Shown: positions 7,948 to 17,100 of the stretch, piece after piece | Position numbering within the stretch: the first letter of the stretch is position 1 | How the letters are laid out: each line of letters starts with the position of its first letter | Source of the DNA: CALBPI01 sp038524795 | GTDB taxonomy: Bacteria; Pseudomonadota; Gammaproteobacteria; Steroidobacterales; Woeseiaceae | Assembly: GCA_038524795.1 (NCBI GenBank) | Contig: JBCBIJ010000002.1 | Location: 248,001 to 312,000, forward strand | Direction of reading: 5' to 3' | DNA length: 64,000 nucleotides | The notes under the pieces: model-generated | The model's input: only the letters and a program-made list of their open reading frames with translations | What the model was told of the DNA's origin: nothing | Database searches by the model: none | Made by a program: the position numbers and the translations under genes

Positions 7948-9339
7948 ATGTCGACCGAATCCGACGCGCTGTCACTGGCCGAAGCGGCTGCACGCGACTG
8001 GCTTGCAGGCCTGGATACCCAGTCCGCGGGCGCATTCGCCAGTTTCGATTCACTGTACGCTCGATTCGACGCACCGCTTCCCGAGCAGGGCCAATTGGCC
8101 ACCGACGTCGTCGCCACGCTCATTGAGCGCGCACAGGGGGGACTTCAGGCTAACGCGGGCGGTCGCTTCTTCGGCTGGGTGATCGGCGGTGTCACGCCCG
8201 CGGCACTCGCCGCCGACTGGCTCGTATCAGCTTGGGACCAGAATGCCGCGCTCTACCACGTCAGCCCGATCGCCTCGATCATCGAGCAGCGTACGGGCGA
8301 ATGGCTCAAGCAGTTGTTCGGACTCCCCGGGGAGAGCTCATTCGCGCTGACCACGGGGACGCAGATGGCGCACGCCACCGCCCTGGCTGCCGCGCGCCAC
8401 CGGGTGCTCAAGAGCGCGGGCTGGGACGTAGAGCAGGACGGTCTGTTCGGCGCACCGCGTGTCGCGGTCATAACGGGCCGCAACCGGCACACCTCAGTCG
8501 ACCGCGCCGTGCGCTTGCTGGGCTTTGGCCAAGCTAACCTGCAGGTCATCAGCAGACGCGCGGACACGGTATCTCGCGATGAACTTGAAGCCGCGCTCGC
8601 CGCACACGATGGTCCGGCCATCGTTGTGCTTAACGCGGCAGATCTCAACGTGGGCGGCTGTGACCCTTTCGCAGAGTTGATCCCGGTCGCGCGCAAGCAC
8701 GGAGCCTGGGTTCACGTTGACGGCGCGTTCGGCTTGTTCGCGTCAGTCAGCGAGACTCAGCGCGCGCTCGTGGCTGGCATCGAAGGCGCCGACAGTTGGT
8801 CTACCGACGCGCACAAGTGGCTCAACACACCCTTCGACTGCGGCGTGATGATCTGCCGCGATGCCGAGGCGCACCGCGCTGCCATGACCCAAAGCGCGAG
8901 CTACATCGCACCCGGTGACGGTGCACGCGACGAGATCGACTGGAATCCCGAGTGGTCGCGCCGGGCGCGCGCGATTCCGATCTACGCAGCACTCATGGAG
9001 CTGGGACGCGCGGGCGTCGCCGATATCGTCGACCGTTGTTGCACAAACTGTGCGCGCATCGTGACGGGTATCGGTGCCCTGGACGGCGCCGAAGTTGTCG
9101 CGCCAGCCCAACTCAATCAAGGGCTACTGCGGTTCCCGGTTCCGGGTGACGACGATGCCGGCGATGCCCGTACCGAACGGGTCATCGCCCACATCAACGC
9201 GTCTGGAGAGGCCTTCTTCAGTGGCACAACATGGCGTGGCCGAAAAGCCATGCGCGTCAGCCTTTGCAATTGGCGCACGGATGACGGTGACGTCGCACGT
9301 GCCATTGCGGCTGCCAAACAGGCCCTCGCTGCGATTTAG
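7948..9339 (+). CDS. PLP-dependent group II amino-acid decarboxylase family protein
   Basis: A 463-residue fold-type I PLP enzyme. The cofactor lysine is Lys290 in 'STDAHKWLNTPFDCG', with the upstream phosphate and ring-binding region 'ALTTGTQMAHATAL' and Asp/His positions in 'HVDGAFGL'. Family members decarboxylate aromatic amino acids or glutamate; the sequence does not reveal the substrate. The ATG at 7948 has GGAG upstream; an earlier in-frame ATG at 7918 has none. It follows the P450 by 71 bases on the same strand and may share its transcript. Its stop overlaps the stop of the converging S41 peptidase by 3 to 4 bases. Confidence 0.9.
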   Translation: MSTESDALSLAEAAARDWLAGLDTQSAGAFASFDSLYARFDAPLPEQGQLATDVVATLIERAQGGLQANAGGRFFGWVIGGVTPAALAADWLVSAWDQNAALYHVSPIASIIEQRTGEWLKQLFGLPGESSFALTTGTQMAHATALAAARHRVLKSAGWDVEQDGLFGAPRVAVITGRNRHTSVDRAVRLLGFGQANLQVISRRADTVSRDELEAALAAHDGPAIVVLNAADLNVGGCDPFAELIPVARKHGAWVHVDGAFGLFASVSETQRALVAGIEGADSWSTDAHKWLNTPFDCGVMICRDAEAHRAAMTQSASYIAPGDGARDEIDWNPEWSRRARAIPIYAALMELGRAGVADIVDRCCTNCARIVTGIGALDGAEVVAPAQLNQGLLRFPVPGDDDAGDARTERVIAHINASGEAFFSGTTWRGRKAMRVSLCNWRTDDGDVARAIAAAKQALAAI

Positions 9340-10808
9340 TCTTCCCGAAGACGCAGCAACAGCGCGTCCAGCACGGCGTCGGATGCGCCATCCACGATTG
9401 GCGACGCGATGACCCAATCAGGGGTCACGCCGTCAGTCCGTCGGTCACCAGACGGTCGGATAATGTGCGCTTTCGGAAAACCGACGGAGATCTTTGTGTT
9501 GGGCAGCTCAAAGGTCTCCATGGAGCCGTAGGTGGTCGCCATGTCCGACGTCTTTTCACCAACGACGGTACCGAGACCTGCGTCCTGGATGATGGCTGCC
9601 ACGTTGACCGCGTTGGAGTAACTGTGGCGGTTCACAAGCACGTAAACCTCGCCACCGAAGCGTTGTCCATCGCGCGGCTGCGCGTAGGGCAGATCAAAGT
9701 CGAAGGTCTCACCACGCGGCACCGTGGCGTACTGTCGTGCAAACATCGCCGATACACTGTCCGCGCCAGCGCCAGACGCCTCGAGACGTTTGGCGTTCGA
9801 CGCCGCCGCCTCGTCGCTGGAGCGCACAATAAAGGCCTCAAAGAACCGAAACGGCGCCGTGGCGATCCACGACAACATGGGATCGCTAAATGAGTTGTCA
9901 CCGCCCGGGTTCTGTCGGAGATCGATAATCAGCGAATGCGCGTCGGCCTCCAGTATCTGCTCGAATGCCGCGTCGACAAAGGCGACGAAACTCGTGTTGT
10001 CCCAGGCCGATGCCGGGTTCTCCGCGTTGTAGAAGGGACCGGGCTTGAGATAGGCGATGTCGCGGTCGAGCAGTCGAAACTCGCGCGCATTCGTGTCGAT
10101 CGAAAACCGGTCTGGGGCAGCCGTTGCCGCTGCCTGCTGCGACTCGCGCGTGCTGGCGTCCAGCGCCATCTCGAAGGTCTTGCCGTCTCGTCGCAGGGTC
10201 AACGCAAACGAGTCGACATCACCTAGCTCAAGCCACAGGTAGCGCGGAAATGTGAACTCAAGTAGCGAGTGCGCAATATAGGGAGTGTCAGCGGAGATGT
10301 GGCGCGATACCTGATCCAGCCAGTCCGACATCGGCCTGCCGTTGAGGCTCAGAATCTCGTCGCCAGGCTGAATCCGCGCATCACCGGACTGATCGTGACC
10401 CACGAAGCTCCGGCCCGCCACGATGCGCAGGTATATCGGGAAGCTGCGTCCACCGGCGTCCCGGTACGCGTCATAAACCTCAGATGGGAACTCGACCCGG
10501 GCGTGCGCCACGTTGCCGTAAGCAGCGAAACGCTGGAACAGCACGGCTGCCTCGAATGGCGTAAATTTACGATCGAGCTCCGACTGCAGCTGCGCATAGA
10601 AGGCGTCATACTCAGCTTCGCTACGGTGCGCGTAGAGCGCTACGTGGGCGCTACGCAGGCCTGTGTACAGCGCCGACAGATCCGCTCGCATGGCCACCGC
10701 ATCGAAGCCGGGCGAGTCGTCCTCCTCGGCCGCAGCAACGGCAGATACCGAGCACAAGAGCGACACCAGCAAGGACAAGAATGGGCGCGTTCGAAAGTTT
10801 GAGTTCAT
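9336..10808 (-). CDS. Secreted S41-family (C-terminal processing type) peptidase
   Basis: A 490-residue protein with an N-terminal signal peptide ('FLSLLVSLLCSVSAVAAA', cleavage about residue 27). A PDZ-like substrate-binding segment with 'IQPGDEILSLNG' lies near residue 140, and the C-terminal S41 protease core has 'SLIIDLRQNPGGDNSFSD' and 'NRHSYSNAVNVAAI', where the Ser in 'HSYSNA' is the likely nucleophile. It would act in the periplasm or outside the cell; the substrate is unknown. The ATG at 10808 was chosen because it begins the signal peptide. It is divergent from the ToxR/CadC-like regulator gene, which may control it. Confidence 0.88.
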   Translation of the reverse strand: MNSNFRTRPFLSLLVSLLCSVSAVAAAEEDDSPGFDAVAMRADLSALYTGLRSAHVALYAHRSEAEYDAFYAQLQSELDRKFTPFEAAVLFQRFAAYGNVAHARVEFPSEVYDAYRDAGGRSFPIYLRIVAGRSFVGHDQSGDARIQPGDEILSLNGRPMSDWLDQVSRHISADTPYIAHSLLEFTFPRYLWLELGDVDSFALTLRRDGKTFEMALDASTRESQQAAATAAPDRFSIDTNAREFRLLDRDIAYLKPGPFYNAENPASAWDNTSFVAFVDAAFEQILEADAHSLIIDLRQNPGGDNSFSDPMLSWIATAPFRFFEAFIVRSSDEAAASNAKRLEASGAGADSVSAMFARQYATVPRGETFDFDLPYAQPRDGQRFGGEVYVLVNRHSYSNAVNVAAIIQDAGLGTVVGEKTSDMATTYGSMETFELPNTKISVGFPKAHIIRPSGDRRTDGVTPDWVIASPIVDGASDAVLDALLLRLRED

Positions 10809-10846
10809 GATCAGGTTCCAGTGAGGGACGTGTGAACGACAGTGGG

Positions 10847-10859
10847 CCTGCCTGGCAGG
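10847..10859. promoter_or_regulatory. 13-bp inverted repeat between the S41 peptidase and the CadC-like gene
   Basis: CCTGCC-T-GGCAGG is a perfect inverted repeat in the 128-base divergent region. A second pair, GGACAT and ATGTCC, brackets the next 14 bases. Either could be a regulator site or a leader hairpin. No strong -35/-10 pair is visible. Confidence 0.3.
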
Positions 10860-10936
10860 ACATTGACCATGGCATTCATGTCCTGTTTTCCTGACCAAAT
10901 CCTGACATCAATTAAATCAATACCCTGCGAATCCAT

Positions 10937-12199
10937 TTGAATGTGATTTCAACTGATAAAAAAGGCGCTAAGCGACCGCCAGAGCTAGCGCAGTCGTACG
11001 ATCTGGGCCCCTGGCGGGTCGAGCCGGAGACGGGTCGTCTCCAACGCGACGGTGACATCGTTGCCCTTGAGCCCCGGCTCATGGCGCTGCTCGATCTGCT
11101 GGTGGCCGCGCGCGGCCGCGTGATTCCCCGCGGCGAGATTGAAGCCGCGCTCTGGCCGGACGTTATTGTGGGCGAGGACACCGTCGCGCGCGCCGTATCG
11201 CGGTTGCGAAGGGCCCTGGGCGACTCGGCGTCAGCGCCAACTCTTATCGAAACGCTGCCCAAGCGCGGCTATCGGCTCATGGTCGCGGTCAACGATGACA
11301 CGGAGCGCCCACGCGCTGGACGTCGCGCCTGGCACGTCGCCGCACTGTGCGGCGCCCTGCTTGTGGCGACGGCGCTCCTGATGTGGCCTGGGACACCACC
11401 GACGGGGCCTCGTGATCTGGGAACGGCGGAGGTATCGCGGGCCGACGATTTGTACATGCGGTTCACGCGCGCGGACAACGAGGCCGCTATCAGCCTGTAT
11501 GAACGCGCGTTGGCCACCAACCCTGATAACACCCGCGCGCAGGCGGGACTTGCGAATGCGCTTGTGCAGCGTGTGGTGCGCTGGCCCGACGAACCCGACG
11601 CCGGTACGCGTGGCGCCGAAACGTTGTCCGAGGCGCTGGACCGTGGCCTGACCAGCACGAGCGAGGCGCGTGCCGTGTTGCAACGCGCCGAATCGATGGC
11701 CAACCGCGCCGTGCGCAACGCGCCCGACGACGCAGACGCGCTCAAAGCACTCGCGTTTACGGCAACCGCTCAGGGCGAGCTCGAGCGCGGCGCAGCGCTG
11801 TACGAAAGGGCTATTCGCCTGAACCCAGATGCCTGGGCCTCCATGATCAATCTTGGAGAAATCCGGTCGATGCAGGGCGACCTTCCCGCTGCCCTCACCC
11901 ACTTCGAGCAGGCACATGCGGCTATGGGTCGCGCCTACGCCTACGAGCCGCAACGTGTCGGACCGTGGCAGGTCGTCATGGGTGTGCAGATTGGCGCGAT
12001 TCACGAACAGCTTGGCGCTCCCGCCGAGGCCGAGCTCTGGTATCGGCGCGCCCTCAATGACGTGCCGTTTGAGCCGGAAGCCACCGTCCGCCTCGCGCGT
12101 CTGCTCGCGGCTGCGGGCGAACGCGGCGAAGCTGACGCCTTGTGCGCCGGACTCCGCGAACGTGTTGGAGACTACCCGGGCTGCACACCCGCACCTTAG
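10937..12199 (+). CDS. ToxR/CadC-type transmembrane transcriptional regulator with TPR repeats
   Basis: A 420-residue protein. Residues 20-118 form an OmpR/PhoB-type winged helix ('LEPRLMALLDLLVAARG', then 'ALWPDVIVGEDTVARAVSRL', ending 'IETLPKRGYRL'). A single membrane segment (134-151) follows, and the periplasmic part carries TPR-like repeats, for example 'AALYERAIRLNPDAWASMIN'. This is the layout of CadC/ToxR-like one-component regulators that sense outside the membrane and bind DNA inside. The start is uncertain: TTG 10937 or GTG 10943, neither with a clear ribosome site. It is divergent from the secreted S41 peptidase, a likely target. Confidence 0.85.
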   Translation: MNVISTDKKGAKRPPELAQSYDLGPWRVEPETGRLQRDGDIVALEPRLMALLDLLVAARGRVIPRGEIEAALWPDVIVGEDTVARAVSRLRRALGDSASAPTLIETLPKRGYRLMVAVNDDTERPRAGRRAWHVAALCGALLVATALLMWPGTPPTGPRDLGTAEVSRADDLYMRFTRADNEAAISLYERALATNPDNTRAQAGLANALVQRVVRWPDEPDAGTRGAETLSEALDRGLTSTSEARAVLQRAESMANRAVRNAPDDADALKALAFTATAQGELERGAALYERAIRLNPDAWASMINLGEIRSMQGDLPAALTHFEQAHAAMGRAYAYEPQRVGPWQVVMGVQIGAIHEQLGAPAEAELWYRRALNDVPFEPEATVRLARLLAAAGERGEADALCAGLRERVGDYPGCTPAP

Positions 12200-12213
12200 C
12201 TCAAGCGATGTGG

Positions 12214-12987
12214 CTACAAGGTGTTGACCGCGTGGCCGCCGTCGACGGTAATGGTCGACCCCGTCATGAAGCTGCCCGCATCGCTCGAGAGCAACAACAC
12301 AGCGCCATCGAGCTCGGGAAGCTCGCCTGGCCGGCGCATGGGTACGCCCTTCATCATCTTTTCCGACTGGGGCGTGCCGAAGAACTCACGGTTGATGTCT
12401 GTGACAAAAAAGCCCGGTGCAATTGCGTTGACGCGAACACCATAGCGCGCCCACTCAACGGCCAGCGCTTCGGTAAGACGAATGACGCCCGCTTTGGACG
12501 CCGAGTAGGCGGCCAGCATCGGCGCAACCCGCCGGCCGAGAATCGACGCAATATTGACGAGGCTGCCACCCTGCCCGGCCTCGGCCATGATGCGACCGGC
12601 TGCGCGCGCCACACGGAAAACGCCGTTGAGATTCGTCTCGATTACGGCATCGTAGTCCTCATCGCTCATCTGCAGCGCAAAGGCCTCACGTGAGATGCCC
12701 GCGTTATTGATGACGATCTGCGGTGTGCCCAGCGCTTCAACGCCTGCAGCGATACCTGCGTCCACCGACGCCGTGTCCGTAACGTCCATTTCGACGATGG
12801 CAGAGCGACGGCCGTAAGTATCGCTAATCATTGCTGCCGTGTCGTCGAGCGGCGCACGACGCCGACCCGTGACGACGACATCCGCGCCTGCCTCGGCCAA
12901 CGTCAGCGCAAACTGCCGCCCCAGCCCCGAGCCACCGCCCGTGACAAGCGCCACGCGCCCCGAGAGATCAAACCGACCGTTACTCAT
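12214..12987 (-). CDS. Short-chain dehydrogenase/reductase (FabG-like)
   Basis: A 257-residue classical SDR. It has the NAD(P) motif 'TGGGSGLGRQFA' near residue 15, 'NNAG' near 90, catalytic Ser in 'LVNIASILG', and Tyr-x-x-x-Lys in 'AYSASKAGV'. It probably interconverts a hydroxyacyl- and a ketoacyl-CoA. The ATG at 12987 is chosen over the one at 12999 because GGGGA lies just before it. Either way the start overlaps the end of the thioesterase gene. It is the last gene of the icmF unit (icmF-crotonase-thioesterase-SDR). Confidence 0.9.
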   Translation of the reverse strand: MSNGRFDLSGRVALVTGGGSGLGRQFALTLAEAGADVVVTGRRRAPLDDTAAMISDTYGRRSAIVEMDVTDTASVDAGIAAGVEALGTPQIVINNAGISREAFALQMSDEDYDAVIETNLNGVFRVARAAGRIMAEAGQGGSLVNIASILGRRVAPMLAAYSASKAGVIRLTEALAVEWARYGVRVNAIAPGFFVTDINREFFGTPQSEKMMKGVPMRRPGELPELDGAVLLLSSDAGSFMTGSTITVDGGHAVNTL

Positions 12988-13447
12988 TGGATTCCCCATT
13001 GTCAGGACGGCCGCGATCGCGCGGCCGCATCAGAAATGTGCATTGCGCGGTCGCGCAGATTTGTGACTCGGGATCATCGCCGTGACTCGGGTCGTACACC
13101 GTCGACTGTGTAAACGCGGTACGCCCGGCACGCCGTGTCAGGCGGCCTTCGGCGTAGAGCGTGTCACCCAGGACCGCGCGCATGAACTGCGTCGACTGGG
13201 TCATTGTCACCGACACCTCGTCGCCGCGCTCGCCACCGTGCGAGGCAAAGGCTCCCGCAATATCCAGCATCGACATGATGATGCCGCCATGGGCCATGTC
13301 GAGCGTATTCGTGTGGGTGCGGGTGATGGGCATGCGCATGCGCACAAAGCCCGGGCGCGCCTCGATAATCCTGAAATCCAGAAAGTCGAGGTACGTGCCT
13401 TTGTAGTTGGGGATCCCCATGTCGCCGGGGGTCAGGGCCTGAGTCAC
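12980..13447 (-). CDS. PaaI-type hotdog-fold acyl-CoA thioesterase
   Basis: A 155-residue hotdog protein with the family signature 'NTLDMAHGGIIMSMLDIAGA'; the HGG loop and the following helix bind the thioester. Such enzymes hydrolyse acyl- or aryl-CoA to free acid plus CoA, often to rescue CoA from dead-end intermediates. The start is GTG 13447 and overlaps the crotonase stop by four bases (GTGA), so translation is coupled. Its end overlaps the SDR start. In an icmF operon it may clear branched acyl-CoA that the mutase pathway cannot process. Confidence 0.87.
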   Translation of the reverse strand: MTQALTPGDMGIPNYKGTYLDFLDFRIIEARPGFVRMRMPITRTHTNTLDMAHGGIIMSMLDIAGAFASHGGERGDEVSVTMTQSTQFMRAVLGDTLYAEGRLTRRAGRTAFTQSTVYDPSHGDDPESQICATAQCTFLMRPRDRGRPDNGESNE

Positions 13448-14187
13448 GCAATGAACTCCGCGAGTCGGTCGTTGGTATCGCTGATGTCGTAGTCACGTGC
13501 GGACTCCACGGCCAGCCCCTCGGCGAGTGGCAGGCTCTCGGTGCGCCGCCAAAGGTCCTTGTAGGCCGCGATCACATCCGCGCTGTTCGCGAGGATACGC
13601 GAAATGACCCCATCGACCAGTGCGTCGAGTTCAGCCGTGGGCGCGTGGCCGTTGGCGAGCCCCCATGAAGCGGCCTCACCGGCCGTAAAGCTGCGTGCCG
13701 TGAAGGCAAGCTCACGGGCTACGTTGACGGGTACGCGCCGCGGAAGACGCTGCGTCATACCCCAGGTTGGGCGTACGCCCCACTTGGCGTGGGTGTCGCC
13801 CAGCTTGGCTTCGTCGGCCACGTAGATGAGGTCGCAACCGAGCGCGAGCTCAAGTGCGCCCGTGAAGCAGTGACCGTTGACCTTTGCGATGACGGGCTGC
13901 GGCAATCGCGCCATGGCATCGAGCGCTCGACCTGCGGGGACATCGAGGATGTCGCCGACCTTGCCCTGGTGGATCGGGCGTCCGCCCAGCGCTTTGAGGT
14001 CGAAACCCGCCGAGAAGGCGCGGCCTGCGCCCGTAAGGACCACAACGCGATCGTCGGTCGTCACGCTCTCAAGCGCGTCGGCCAGTGCCTCAAGCATGCC
14101 GGGTGTGATCGCATTAAGCGCGTCCGGACGGTTCAAGGTAAGTGTGAGCACGCCGTTACCGGCGCGTTCGAGTGTTATATCACTCAC
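13444..14187 (-). CDS. Enoyl-CoA hydratase/isomerase family protein with a Glu/His active-site pair
   Basis: A 247-residue crotonase-fold protein with the oxyanion region 'AFSAGFDL' near residue 58. Glu113 ('ALELALGCD') matches the first catalytic glutamate of rat enoyl-CoA hydratase, but the second position is His133 in 'LGDTHAKWGVRP'. It may be a hydratase with altered chemistry or an isomerase. The start is GTG 14187, overlapping the icmF stop as GTGA. It is the second gene of the icmF operon and is followed without a gap by the thioesterase. Confidence 0.88.
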   Translation of the reverse strand: MSDITLERAGNGVLTLTLNRPDALNAITPGMLEALADALESVTTDDRVVVLTGAGRAFSAGFDLKALGGRPIHQGKVGDILDVPAGRALDAMARLPQPVIAKVNGHCFTGALELALGCDLIYVADEAKLGDTHAKWGVRPTWGMTQRLPRRVPVNVARELAFTARSFTAGEAASWGLANGHAPTAELDALVDGVISRILANSADVIAAYKDLWRRTESLPLAEGLAVESARDYDISDTNDRLAEFIA

Positions 14188-17100
14188 ATGTTGCGACGGT
14201 ATTCGCCGCCGACCTCGTAAAGCGCTGCGGAAATCTGACCCAGCGAGCAGGTTTGTACGGTATCGATGAGCGCCTCGAACACATTGCCCCGCGCCCGCGC
14301 CACGGCTTGCAAACGCGCCAGCGCATCGCGGCCCTGATTTTCGTTGGCCTGCTGAAACGCGCGCACGGCGACGATCTGGTCATCCTTCTCGCCATCCGTG
14401 GAACGAATCAACTCGAGCTCGTGAATCTCGTCCTCCTGGCCCTCGGGCGGCAGGAAGGTGTTGACGCCGATGAGCGGCAGGCTGCCATCGTGCTTGCGGC
14501 TTTCGTAGTACAGGCTCTCGTCCTGGATCTTGCCGCGCTGGTACATGGTATCCATGGCGCCCAGCACACCGCCGCGCTCGGAGATGCGGTCGAACTCGGC
14601 GTACACGGCTTCTTCGACAAGATCCGTGAGCTCGTCGACGATGAACGAACCCTGCCAGGGGTTCTCCGTGTAGTTGAGCCCCATCTCCCGGTTGATGATC
14701 AACTGGATGGCCACGGCCCGGCGCACCGACTGTTCCGTCGGCGTCGTAACGGCCTCGTCGAACGCATTGGTGTGCAGGCTGTTGCAGTTGTCGAACAGCG
14801 CATAGAGCGCCTGCAACGTCGTGCGGATGTCGTTGAAGCTGATTTCCTGGGCGTGCAAGCTGCGCCCCGACGTCTGGACGTGGTACTTCATCATCTGGCT
14901 GCGCTTGCTCGCACCGTAGCGCTCGCGCATGGCACGTGCCCAGATGCGACGTGCTACGCGACCGATCACCGAGTACTCGGGGTCCATGCCGTTCGAGAAG
15001 AAGAACGACAGGTTGGGCGCGAAGTCGTCGATGTTCATGCCGCGAGCGAGGTAGTACTCGACAATCGTAAAGCCATTCGAGAGCGTGAAGGCGAGCTGGC
15101 TGATGGGGTTCGCCCCGGCTTCGGCGATGTGATAACCCGAGATCGACACGCTGTAGTAGTTACGCACTTCGTGATCGGTGAAGTACTGCTGCACGTCACC
15201 CATCATTTTCAACGCAAACTCTGTTGAGAAGATACAGGTGTTCTGCGCCTGGTCTTCCTTGAGGATGTCGGCCTGAACGGTTCCGCGCACCGTCTTCAGG
15301 GTTTCCGCCTTGATGCCTGCATAGGTGTCGCTGTCAATGACCACGTGCCCGGGCACACCCAGCAGGCGAAGGCCCAGGCCGTTATGGCCTTCCGGCAAAT
15401 CGCCAGAATAGGACGGCCGCGCGCGGTCGCCGAACCAGTCATCGATCTTCGGGTTGGCTGCGTCCCAGCCGCCGGTGTCATCGAGATGGCGCTCGACCTG
15501 CTGGTCGATGGCCGTGTTCATGAAGAACGCGAGAATCATTGGCGCGGGCCCGTTGATCGTCATCGACACCGACGTGGTCGGCGCGCAGAGATCAAAGCCC
15601 GAGTAGAGCTTCTTCATGTCATCAACAGTCGCGATCGACACGCCTGAGTTGCCCACCTTGCCGTAGATGTCGGGCCGTTCGTGTGGGTCTTCGCCGTACA
15701 GCGTGACCGAGTCGAACGCCGTCGACAGGCGTGCCGCGGCGTGGCCCTGCGACAGGTAGTGAAACCGGCGGTTCGTGCGTTCGGGCGTGCCCTCGCCCGC
15801 GAACATGCGGATCGGGTCTTCGCCCGTGCGGCGGTAGGGATACACGCCGCCCGTGAACGGATAGCCGCCCGGCAGGTTTTCCTTCATCAGGAAGGTAAGC
15901 TGCTCGCCCCAGTCTTCGAACTTGGGCGCCGCAATCTTGGGCACCTTGAGGTGACTCAGCGTCTCGCGGTAGTTGTCGCCCGTGATGGTCTTGCCGCGCA
16001 CGCTGTATTCGAATTGCTCACTGGTCACACCGGCCCGGCGCGCCGGCCAACCCGTCAGCAAATCCAGCGCCTCGCCCGACAGGTTTCCGAGCGACTCGTT
16101 GTACCGCTGACGCAGCGTACGCGTGGAGAGGTCGACGCTGTCATCGGTGAGCGCCGCCGACTCAAAGCGTTCCAGCGCTGCGGGCAGCATCGGGTCCTCA
16201 AGTGCCTTAAGCGCCCCGTAGAGGTGCTGCGCCTCGCGCGCTGCGACGGCTTCGCGCTCGATACGGGCGTTGATGCTGCGCCCTTGCTCACCGATCTCGG
16301 CCAGGTAGCGGATGCGCGCGCCCGGAATCAGCGCCGTGGCGCGCGGTTCGCGCTCGACGTCACCGATGTCCACGCGCCAGCGGTCGGCATCCAGTGCCAG
16401 TTTTTCCGTCAGATGACGGCAGAGCTCCGAGAACATCCAGGTCAGCCCCGGATCAGCAAACTGACTGGCGATGGTCGGGTATACGGGCACCTCTTCATCG
16501 GTCGCCTGGAAGGCGAGCCGATTGCGGCGCCACTGCTTGCGGATGTCGCGCAACGCATCCTCAGCGCCGCGGCGGTCATACTTGTTCAGCACGACCAGAT
16601 CAGCGTAGTCGAGCATGTCGATTTTCTCGAGCTGGCTCGCCGCGCCGTAGTCCGAAGTCATCACGTAGGTCGAGAAGTCCACGAGGTCGACGATCTCGCT
16701 GTCGCTCTGACCGATACCGGCCGTTTCCACAATCACGAGGTCAAAACCGGCACTTTTCAGGAAGGACACCGCGTCACCGAGCATGTCGCTCGTCGCCAGG
16801 TGCTGTCGCCGCGTGGCAATCGAGCGCATGTAGAGCCGTTCATTGCGCAGCGTGTTCATACGAATGCGGTCGCCCAACAGCGCACCGCCCGTGCGCCTGC
16901 GCGTCGGATCTACGGCGACCACGGCGATGCGCCGCTCCGGGAAGTGCTGCGAGAACCGATTCAGAAGCTCGTCAGTGACGCTCGACTTACCGGCGCCGCC
17001 TGTGCCGGTGATGCCGATCACAGGCACCGCGCGGGCCATCGACCATTCGCGGCGCAGGCGAGCCAGCGCATCGTCGTCAAAGCGCTGCTGTTCAAGTGCC

